A stretch of DNA of 13,439 nt from Elusimicrobiota bacterium (lineage in GTDB: Bacteria; Elusimicrobiota; Elusimicrobia; 2-02-FULL-39-32): contig JAHFCA010000006.1 in assembly GCA_023249715.1 (NCBI GenBank), forward strand, positions 6,626-20,064, in the 5' to 3' direction. Made by a program: the position numbers and the translations under genes. Shown piece after piece: positions 8,096 through 13,439 of the stretch (its first letter is position 1; the number at the start of each line of letters is the position of its first letter). A model generated the notes under the pieces. That model did no database searches. It had not been told where the DNA came from and saw only the letters and a program-made list of their open reading frames with translations.

Positions 8096-8630
8096 ACATT
8101 TTTTCCCAATCCCTTAAGGCGTCTTTGGTGCTATTAAACGCCAATTGGTCCCACGGAATTTCATCCTTCTGAAACATTTTCACCTCGGCAGATTCGGGAC
8201 AGGTCTGAATAGACCCTCCCATTACTTTCCCCATATAAACGATCGTCACGACCCCAACATTCTTGTAAGAATAGATCCCCAAAAGTTCTCCCACGGAGAC
8301 ATCGAGACCGGTCTCTTCTTTTGTTTCTCGGATCGCTCCTTCTTTTACCGATTCTCCCAATTCCACAAATCCCGCAGGAAATGTCCAAGCTCCGCAGGCA
8401 GGTTCGATCCCTCTTTTTAATAGGACAATTTTTTTATCCTGTTCCGGAATCACTCCAGCCACAATAAACGGATTTAAATAACTGACAGTTCCGCACTTGG
8501 AACAGAGCAATCGCTCGCGCCTCTCTTCTGGAACATAACATTCCCCGAGGGGAGCGCCGCATTGAGAACAGAATTTAGGAATGAAGTGGATGGGGGTTAT
8601 CTTTTGGGAGAAACTCTTATCAATAGTCAT
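8088..8630 (-). CDS. Zinc-ribbon Nudix hydrolase (NudC/ADP-ribose pyrophosphatase-like)
   Basis: About 180 residues from the ATG at 8630. The N-terminus carries a zinc ribbon, C21-S-Q-C24 and C43-S-K-C46, followed by the Nudix fold with PAGFVELGE (85-93) and a complete Nudix box (G87 to L109: GFVELGE, then REtKEETGL). The combination of ribbon, NPFIVAGVIP and KRGIEPACGAWTFPAGF is typical of NUDIX proteins annotated as ADP-ribose pyrophosphatase or NADH pyrophosphatase-like; the true substrate is not determinable. The SQPWPFPxS array that marks genuine NudC is not present. An upstream in-frame TTG at 8657 would add 9 residues, but the ATG is preferred because it gives an 11-base overlap with the end of the Cld-family gene instead of 38 bases. 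The stop overlaps the next Nudix gene. Confidence 0.85.
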   Translation of the reverse strand: MTIDKSFSQKITPIHFIPKFCSQCGAPLGECYVPEERRERLLCSKCGTVSYLNPFIVAGVIPEQDKKIVLLKRGIEPACGAWTFPAGFVELGESVKEGAIRETKEETGLDVSVGELLGIYSYKNVGVVTIVYMGKVMGGSIQTCPESAEVKMFQKDEIPWDQLAFNSTKDALRDWEKMYG

Positions 8631-9309
8631 CCAAAATTTTAGAAAATGGTTTTGCAATAGCGGTAAAGGTGGGAGTATCCCTTAAGGTGTATCGGGAAGC
8701 GGGAGATCCTCTCAACTCCATCACTAAATCTAAAAAGTCGCTGGGATGATCCGTCTCAAAAGCCACCACAAATTCCTGATCGTCTAGCCCAAAGGAGTAG
8801 GTGGTATTGAGTTTTACTTGGGGGTACTTATTCCCTACGCGGATATGGTCATCCATCATCGCTTGCCTCTCTTCCATAGTCAAACTATACCACTCTCTTG
8901 TTTTAACAAACGGGTAGACAAAGAGATACTTATATTTCCCCGGTTGAATGAGGGTCCGGGATTCCACATGTTCGGGAGAAATTTTGTCGATATAAGAGGA
9001 ACGCTTAGTCATGGCGATATAGGAATAGCTGGGGGAAACATATTTTCCAAACCCCACCTTAAAAAATTGAGCCGACATCTCATTAAAGGATTCTAGTGAT
9101 TCCGAAATCCTCCAAAACATAAACTCGCAATCGGGGCGGATTCCTAACGTGGTATAAGAACGCAAGATCATTTGGGAGGCGGCTTCTTCATAAAGTTTTA
9201 AAGAAATTTCTTTCTCTTTCTTCTTTGTAGATGCGTCTAAAAACCTCCACTCCGGCAAGATTTTAAAAAACCTAAAATTGACAAACTGCTTTTTTATCGG
9301 TTCGTTCAT
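8620..9309 (-). CDS. Chlorite dismutase-family heme protein (HemQ/coproheme decarboxylase-like)
   Basis: A 229-residue cytoplasmic protein of the Cld/HemQ family. Recognisable segments are YLFVYPFVKTREWYSL (128-143), MMDDH (151-155), YSFGLDDQEFVVAFE (171-185) and SRYTLRDTPTF (205-215). H155 sits where the proximal heme ligand lies in Cld and HemQ. Y132 and K136 (YPFVK) match the Tyr-x3-Lys pair used in coproheme decarboxylation by HemQ, which makes heme b from coproheme. The distal residue aligns to Leu167 or Asn168 depending on one gap. It is therefore neither the Arg of true chlorite dismutases nor the Gln of Firmicute HemQ, and chlorite breakdown is not expected. The gene starts 10 bases after gyrB with no clear Shine-Dalgarno. 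No other heme-synthesis gene is in view, so the coproheme role is inferred. Confidence 0.85.
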   Translation of the reverse strand: MNEPIKKQFVNFRFFKILPEWRFLDASTKKKEKEISLKLYEEAASQMILRSYTTLGIRPDCEFMFWRISESLESFNEMSAQFFKVGFGKYVSPSYSYIAMTKRSSYIDKISPEHVESRTLIQPGKYKYLFVYPFVKTREWYSLTMEERQAMMDDHIRVGNKYPQVKLNTTYSFGLDDQEFVVAFETDHPSDFLDLVMELRGSPASRYTLRDTPTFTAIAKPFSKILDDY

Positions 9310-9319
9310 AACTAAAGTT

Positions 9320-12300
9320 TTAGATATCTAGATTTTTTACGTCTAAGGCGTGTTCCTGAATAAAGATCCTGCGGGGCTCCACTTTATCGCCCATCAATGT
9401 GGTAAAGATTCTTTCCGCTTCCACCGCGTCTTCCAATTTTACCTGCAAGAGTCTTCGTCGAGATGGGTCCATGGTGGTCTCCCACAACTGTTCCGGATTC
9501 ATCTCTCCCAACCCTTTATACCGTTGAACAGACGCCCCAGAACTCCCCACCTCTTTAACAGAACTTAAAAGAGCCGCTCCATCCACGATATCCTTTTCAA
9601 AATGAGTCGCTTTTATGCGATAGGCGCTCTTCTTTGGATCCATCGGTTCCAAAGGATTTAAAGTGACAGTAGAAAGTTTTTTAATCACCGCTTCCAGTTT
9701 CGCCATTTCCCAAAGCTCTTTTACATCCGGCCCCAGATCTTCGTCCGCCACTTCTAAAATTTCTTCGCCGGACGCTTTTACTTCTTCCGCCAGTTTTTCT
9801 TGTCGTTTTTTCAAATATTCTTCTTTAACCTTCTTCCACTCTTTTTCTGTAAAAACGTAGAGCGGCTCCACATCTTCCTGATCAATTCTATAGATGGGAA
9901 GTTTCCCCGTCTCTACAAACTTAGCCACTTCCGCCCAGGATATCCCTTTCCGTGCAAGCTTAGACCGCAACGATTCTAATTCAATCACCCAGCTCAATAT
10001 ATTTTTAATTTCCGCTTTTTCTAAACTCTTTCCTTCTTTTCCTTTTTCCAGCCGTATCACTTCCACAGAACTCAAACCTTCTTCCATCAAGAACTCTTCC
10101 AAATTTTCTTCGTTATCCATATAAAGTTCTTTTTTCGCTTTCTTCACTTTAAAGAGAGGAGGCTGCGCGATATAGATGTGCCCTTTTTCTATTAAAGAGA
10201 GCATCTGCCGGTAAAAGAATGTTAAAAGCAGAGTCCGAATATGAGCTCCATCCACATCGGCATCGCTCAATATAATAATTTTGTGATATCTTAATTTAGA
10301 ATAGGTAAACCCTCCCTGAGAGGACTCTTCCCCCTGTTTCCCATCCCCATCTTCCGCCGCTTCTTTCCCTACGCCGCACCCAATCGCCGTAATCACGGTG
10401 CGAATTTCTTCGTTCCCCAACATCTTCGTCAGCCGCGATTTCTCCACATTCAAAATTTTCCCTTTCAGCGGCAATATCGCCTGAGTTTTTCTATCCCTGC
10501 CACCCTTAGCGCTATTATGCGCAAATATACCGCTCGCCAAAGCAAAATTATGTGTTTCTGGCACTTCTAGATCATACACATCCATCGTCTGATCTAAAAA
10601 TTCAATAGATTTTATCTTATGATTATAATGGGAAACCGTTTGAGTTAATTTTGTTTCGTCTCCATTCTCTAGTAATTTGGCTCTAACTTCGGGCCGATTT
10701 AAAGTTCGCTGAGCCTGTTTGCGATGTATTTCTAGATGCTGATCAACTGAAAGACGCAACAAATTTTCGGGATTATTGTTGCGTTTATTAAAATCCTTAT
10801 GATGTCTATGCTCTCCATCCTCTTTTTTATAGATACTATTTTCAAGATTGTATTGATCTGATAACAGATGTGTAAATATCCACTTTTTCTTGATAGGATC
10901 AAAGACCATCTCATATCCTTCTATGGTAATAGAACCTCCCATGCGAGAATATTGTCTATAGAGTGGCATGAGTGAATCAGCTGCATTGAGTTCCTTCGCT
11001 TCTGTATAAGTTCCAGCGGCTAACATAAATTTATGGTCGGGAGTGCAAAGAATTTCTTCACCATTATCTAATATCACTTTTACAACACGACTGTTTCTTT
11101 TCGTTACTCTTGGATTTAGAATGGGAGCGATCTGAATAGAACCAGTTTTACCAATGGTATAACAATAATTTTTTATCCCTCTCGCATCTTCTTCAACTAA
11201 CTCATGGAAAGTAAGATTTCTTCCATCCGTAAGCGCCACCTTAGTATCCCCAGAAAAACAACCTCCTGCGCTATCGCCTTCCACAATGAAGAGTTCGCAT
11301 TTCTCAGGATCCCGTTCCTGGCAATCGGCCAGTTTCCCGGGCAAAGAGGCGGAATCTAAAGCCCCTTTGCGACGCGTGAGTTCCCGCGCTTTGCGGGCCG
11401 CTTCGCGGGCTTCGGCGGCGGTTAAAGCTTTCTGTATAATTTTTTCCGCTTTGGCGGGATTCTCTTCTAGGAATATAGAGAGACTGTCTCCCACAATGGA
11501 CTCCACAATTCCTTCCACGTCGGAATTCCCCAATTTAGTTTTGGTTTGCCCTTCAAACTGCGGGTTGGGAACTTTTACAGAGATAACGGCAGTCAATCCC
11601 TCGCGAACATCTTCTCCAGTAAGTCGAAGTTCTTTGGAAGATTCCTTTCTAGAAATATAGCGGTTGATCACTCGGGTCAAGGCCGACTTAAACCCAGCCA
11701 AGTGAGTTCCACCCTCTATTGTGTTAATATTGTTGACGAAGGAAAAAATTTGTTCATTGTAACCGTCGTTGTACTGCATCGCCACATCCACCATAATCCC
11801 GTCTTTTTCTTTCGTCAGGAAGACGGGGTCCGCATGCAGCGCGGATTTATTCGCGTTCAAAAATTTAACAAACTGAACGATACCTCCTTCATAAAAAAAG
11901 GCGTGCTGTTTGTCTTCTCTTTCATCTACAATGGTAATATGTGTTCCGGCGTTGAGGAAAGCGAGCTCTCTTAACCGGTTAGAAAGAACATCGAAAGAAT
12001 ACTGAATGTCGCCAAAAATTTCCCGATCGGCTTTAAACGTCACTTTGGTGCCGCAATCTTCCGATTTACCTTCCTGTTTAACCGGATACTTTACCTTGCC
12101 CCGCTCATACGCCTGTTTATAAATTTTCCCATCCCGGTAAACTTCTACCTCCAACCATTCGGAAAGGGCGTTTACGCAAGAAACCCCCACCCCGTGTAGT
12201 CCTCCCGAAACTTTGTAGGAGGCATGATCAAACTTTCCACCCGCGTGGAGCGTAGTTAAAACGACTTCTAAGGCAGGTTTATTCTTATAGCGAGGATCTT

Positions 12301-12583
12301 TTACGTCTTTCATAGGATCTACCGGAATGCCTCGCCCGTCGTCAATCACAGTCACAGAATTGTCGGTATGAATCATCACATCCACATTTTTACAATAGCC
12401 GGCTAAGACTTCGTCAATTGAGTTATCCACCACTTCATAAACCAAGTGGTGTAACCCCTGGGTTCCCGTAGAGCCAATGTACATGGCCGGTCTCTTCCGA
12501 ACCGGGTCCAATCCTTCTAAGATTTGAATTTTAGAGGCGTCGTATTTAGCTGCGTCTGGGTTGCCGTTCTTATTTTTTTCCAT
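9320..12583 (-). CDS. gyrB: DNA gyrase subunit B precursor interrupted by an intein
   Basis: ATPase subunit of DNA gyrase, which with GyrA introduces negative supercoils. Numbering from the ATG at 12583 (1087 residues; 838 after removing the intein). GHKL ATPase motifs: DNSIDE (53-58), DDGRGIP (81-87), GLHGVGVS (128-135). TOPRIM: EGDSAGG (435-441) with catalytic Glu435, then after the intein SDADVDG (773-779). The conserved tail RYKGLGEMNPEQLW starts at ~1021. Between PPLFKV and this tail lie ~200 Lys/Glu-rich residues (~815-1020), an insert like that in long Gram-negative GyrB and absent from Bacillus-type GyrB. Start choice: AAGGA (12598-12594) precedes the ATG by 10 bases and the N-terminus then fits the family. 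In-frame ATGs at 12619 and 12703 would add 12 or 40 residues; the latter lies inside the inverted repeat. HemQ-family and Nudix genes follow closely. Confidence 0.96.
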   Translation of the reverse strand: MEKNKNGNPDAAKYDASKIQILEGLDPVRKRPAMYIGSTGTQGLHHLVYEVVDNSIDEVLAGYCKNVDVMIHTDNSVTVIDDGRGIPVDPMKDVKDPRYKNKPALEVVLTTLHAGGKFDHASYKVSGGLHGVGVSCVNALSEWLEVEVYRDGKIYKQAYERGKVKYPVKQEGKSEDCGTKVTFKADREIFGDIQYSFDVLSNRLRELAFLNAGTHITIVDEREDKQHAFFYEGGIVQFVKFLNANKSALHADPVFLTKEKDGIMVDVAMQYNDGYNEQIFSFVNNINTIEGGTHLAGFKSALTRVINRYISRKESSKELRLTGEDVREGLTAVISVKVPNPQFEGQTKTKLGNSDVEGIVESIVGDSLSIFLEENPAKAEKIIQKALTAAEAREAARKARELTRRKGALDSASLPGKLADCQERDPEKCELFIVEGDSAGGCFSGDTKVALTDGRNLTFHELVEEDARGIKNYCYTIGKTGSIQIAPILNPRVTKRNSRVVKVILDNGEEILCTPDHKFMLAAGTYTEAKELNAADSLMPLYRQYSRMGGSITIEGYEMVFDPIKKKWIFTHLLSDQYNLENSIYKKEDGEHRHHKDFNKRNNNPENLLRLSVDQHLEIHRKQAQRTLNRPEVRAKLLENGDETKLTQTVSHYNHKIKSIEFLDQTMDVYDLEVPETHNFALASGIFAHNSAKGGRDRKTQAILPLKGKILNVEKSRLTKMLGNEEIRTVITAIGCGVGKEAAEDGDGKQGEESSQGGFTYSKLRYHKIIILSDADVDGAHIRTLLLTFFYRQMLSLIEKGHIYIAQPPLFKVKKAKKELYMDNEENLEEFLMEEGLSSVEVIRLEKGKEGKSLEKAEIKNILSWVIELESLRSKLARKGISWAEVAKFVETGKLPIYRIDQEDVEPLYVFTEKEWKKVKEEYLKKRQEKLAEEVKASGEEILEVADEDLGPDVKELWEMAKLEAVIKKLSTVTLNPLEPMDPKKSAYRIKATHFEKDIVDGAALLSSVKEVGSSGASVQRYKGLGEMNPEQLWETTMDPSRRRLLQVKLEDAVEAERIFTTLMGDKVEPRRIFIQEHALDVKNLDI
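10514..11260 (-). mobile_element. Intein in GyrB with HNH endonuclease region
   Basis: An in-frame 249-residue protein intron between EGDSAGG and SAKGGRDRK of the TOPRIM domain. Splicing blocks are complete: Cys1 starting CFSGDTKVALTDGR (block A); CTPDHKF with Thr73 and His76 (block B); VYDLEVPETHNFAL at ~228-241 (block F); FAHN ending in His248-Asn249 (block G), with Ser as the first C-extein residue. The interior carries GYEMVFDP and HRHHKDFNKRNNNPENL (151-167) then HLEIH (175-179). This is an HNH-type homing endonuclease pattern, not LAGLIDADG. Site and ends closely resemble the cyanobacterial (Synechocystis) GyrB intein. The DNA is visibly A+T-richer than flanking gyrB: line 10801-10860 has 19 G+C of 60 against 38 of 60 at 11341-11400. 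Splicing competence is expected from the residues; homing activity is unproven. Confidence 0.95.
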
Positions 12584-12625
12584 TTCGATTGTGTCCTTAT
12601 TTTCAGTTAAACTTGCCATAAAGAT

Positions 12626-12792
12626 TACCCCGAATAATTCAGTTGGAAAGCGGAATTCGAATGAAAATATGGCATTTTTTTCTTTACAAAAAAGTTCGCG
12701 CATACTAGAAAGTATGCTTGAACTTTTTTATTTCGAAAAAAAAGCCATCTTTTCATTCTCGGTTCACGCTTCCAACTGAATCATTCGGGTTA
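12626..12792. repeat. Long imperfect inverted repeat (fold-back or MITE-like) in the gyrB leader
   Basis: Two ~80-base arms (12626-12706 and 12711-12792) are reverse complements at roughly four-fifths of positions with a few 1-2 base indels. They close on a perfect CATACT/AGTATG stem with an AGAA loop (12701-12716). Matching blocks, outside to inside, include CGAAT, ATTCAGTTGG, AATGAAAA, ATGGC plus T-run, AAAAAAGTTC and CATACT. Both outer ends show TA (12626-12627 and 12791-12792), the duplication that Tc1/mariner-IS630 type elements leave; the right TA lies within the stop codon of the DUF721 gene. No transposase is encoded. In a transcript the whole gap would fold into one hairpin whose outer stem contains GGGGU just upstream of the ATG at 12619. 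The mobile-element origin is inference; the palindrome itself is plain. Confidence 0.85.
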
Positions 12793-13092
12793 CTGTTTTA
12801 CGGAATTCCCTTTTAAAATAATTTTAATTTGAATTTGGGAATGTAAATCGGGATCGACCGCTCGAATAGGCTTTAAAATCTCTCTCTTTCTTAAAGAAAT
12901 TTCAGAATATTGAGCGGGGGACTCTACTTCAATGTAAAGAAATTTTCCTTTAAGACCAACAATTTTTGCTCCAATTCCAAGATTAGAGACTTCCTTATCC
13001 ATTAAAGCAAGGATTCCATATTTTTCTGGAGTGAGCCCGAGATTATTTAAGAGCTTGGGAACAACCTCTCCTAAGGTGGAAAGAGTTCTCAA
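12790..13092 (-). CDS. DUF721 / DciA-like protein
   Basis: About 100 residues from TTG at 13092. It resembles the DUF721 family: an N-terminal helix LGEVVPKLLNNLGL, then a KH-like core with IGAKIVGLKGKFLYIEVESPAQYSEI and a following LRKREILKPI helix. DUF721 includes DciA, which helps load or stimulate the replicative helicase DnaB in bacteria lacking DnaC/DnaI; members sit between dnaN/recF and gyrB, as here. The Trp common in the family's early helix is absent, so the match is moderate. Start choice: GAGG (13104-13101) lies 8 bases before TTG 13092, which overlaps the dnaN stop as TTGA. A TTG at 13122 would add 10 residues and overlap dnaN by 34 bases. The stop codon coincides with the end of the large inverted repeat, so the C-terminus may have been altered by that element. 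Confidence 0.72.
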   Translation of the reverse strand: MRTLSTLGEVVPKLLNNLGLTPEKYGILALMDKEVSNLGIGAKIVGLKGKFLYIEVESPAQYSEISLRKREILKPIRAVDPDLHSQIQIKIILKGNSVKQ

Positions 13093-13439
13093 TTTTGCAA
13101 CCTCATCGGCATAATCACGCAAAGGTAATTTTCTACTCCCGCAGGTTTAATCATCCCCGGGTTAAGGGAGTTTGTAAATTCCAAGTTTACTTTAGGACCC
13201 TCGCTATTTTTTAAAACATCCAAGAGGAAATGGGGATTAAAAGCTATTTCAAAGTGAGCCCCTTTGTATGGAACTTCTAACTCTTCCTCTTCTTCTCCCA
13301 CATTTTGAGCATTGGCAGAAATTTTTAAAAACCCGTCGCTCAAGGCAAACCGGACGGAGCCACTGCGGTCTTGGGCAAAGAGCGCCGCTCTTTTTACCGC
13401 AGAAAGGAGACGCGTTGTTTCCACAGAAATTTCTATCTC
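13089..13439 (-). CDS. dnaN: DNA polymerase III beta clamp, C-terminal part (5' end beyond window)
   Basis: The last 116 codons of the sliding clamp that tethers the replicative polymerase and recruits other DNA-handling proteins. The frame is open to the right edge (EIEISVETTRLLSAVKRAAL), so the gene starts outside the window. Diagnostic third-domain features are RLLSAVKRAALFAQD, the strand IAFNPHFLLDVLKN, and the C-terminal NYLCVIMPMRLQN. MPMRL is the near-invariant clamp ending that contributes to the protein-binding pocket; here two further residues (QN) follow it. The gene ends in TGA overlapping the start of the DUF721 gene, with no recF between them. Its presence suggests that dnaA and the chromosomal origin lie beyond position 13439, but this is inferred from common gene order. 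Confidence 0.95.
   Translation of the reverse strand, partial: EIEISVETTRLLSAVKRAALFAQDRSGSVRFALSDGFLKISANAQNVGEEEEELEVPYKGAHFEIAFNPHFLLDVLKNSEGPKVNLEFTNSLNPGMIKPAGVENYLCVIMPMRLQN

Noticed and set aside
8630..8657. TTG start at 8657 for the zinc-ribbon Nudix gene
   Set aside because: It would overlap the Cld-family gene by 38 bases; the ATG at 8630 gives a short overlap and keeps the whole zinc ribbon.
10732..10914. Minus-strand 60-codon open frame inside the intein as a separate endonuclease gene
   Set aside because: It is out of frame with the intein; the HNH motif is in the gyrB frame.
11286..11974. Two overlapping plus-strand open frames opposite gyrB
   Set aside because: They are shadows of a strongly conserved gyrB coding region; their translations look like random Ser/Arg-rich sequence.
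12711..12760. Intrinsic terminator after dciA (hairpin plus T-run on the minus strand)
   Set aside because: The T-run is inside the long inverted-repeat stem, pairing with an A-run of the other arm, rather than following a compact GC-rich hairpin.

Overview
All genes in this window lie on the minus strand and read from high to low coordinates. They are tightly packed, with most neighbours overlapping or separated by 10 bases or fewer. The right-hand end is replication-origin type: the 3' end of dnaN, a DUF721/DciA-like gene and gyrB. The content suggests a diderm bacterium with type IV pili or a type II secretion-like pseudopilus. A large GyrB insert, GspI/J/K-type prepilins and a heme-binding Cld/HemQ-family protein would fit a poorly cultured phylum such as Elusimicrobiota, Omnitrophota or a neighbour. 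That placement is a guess from gene content.

Layout in transcription order: dnaN C-terminus (13439-13089), dciA-like (to 12790), a ~167-bp near-palindrome (12792-12626), gyrB containing a 249-residue intein with an HNH region (12583-9320), a Cld/HemQ-family gene (9309-8620), a zinc-ribbon Nudix gene (8630-8088) and a MutT/MTH1-like Nudix gene (8095-7622). A consensus-like promoter at 7625-7598 then leads into three prepilin genes. These are a giant PilV/GspI-like 910-residue chimera (7591-4859), a PilW/GspJ-like gene (4865-4350) and a PilX/GspK-like gene (4350-2992). They are followed by tmk (2982-2335), holB (2348-1500) and metG (1503 off the left edge).

The genes fall into three functional blocks: DNA replication and topology (dnaN, dciA, gyrB, with tmk and holB at the other end), heme and nucleotide-pool maintenance (Cld family plus two Nudix hydrolases), and a surface fibre-tip module. 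The most unusual items are (i) the PilV-like prepilin carrying a lamin-tail-like domain and about four carboxypeptidase-regulatory-like beta-sandwich segments, (ii) the long fold-back repeat filling the gyrB leader, and (iii) the intein inside the GyrB TOPRIM motif. No tRNA, rRNA, CRISPR array or convincing intrinsic terminator was seen. The only non-coding gap over 40 bases is the gyrB leader.
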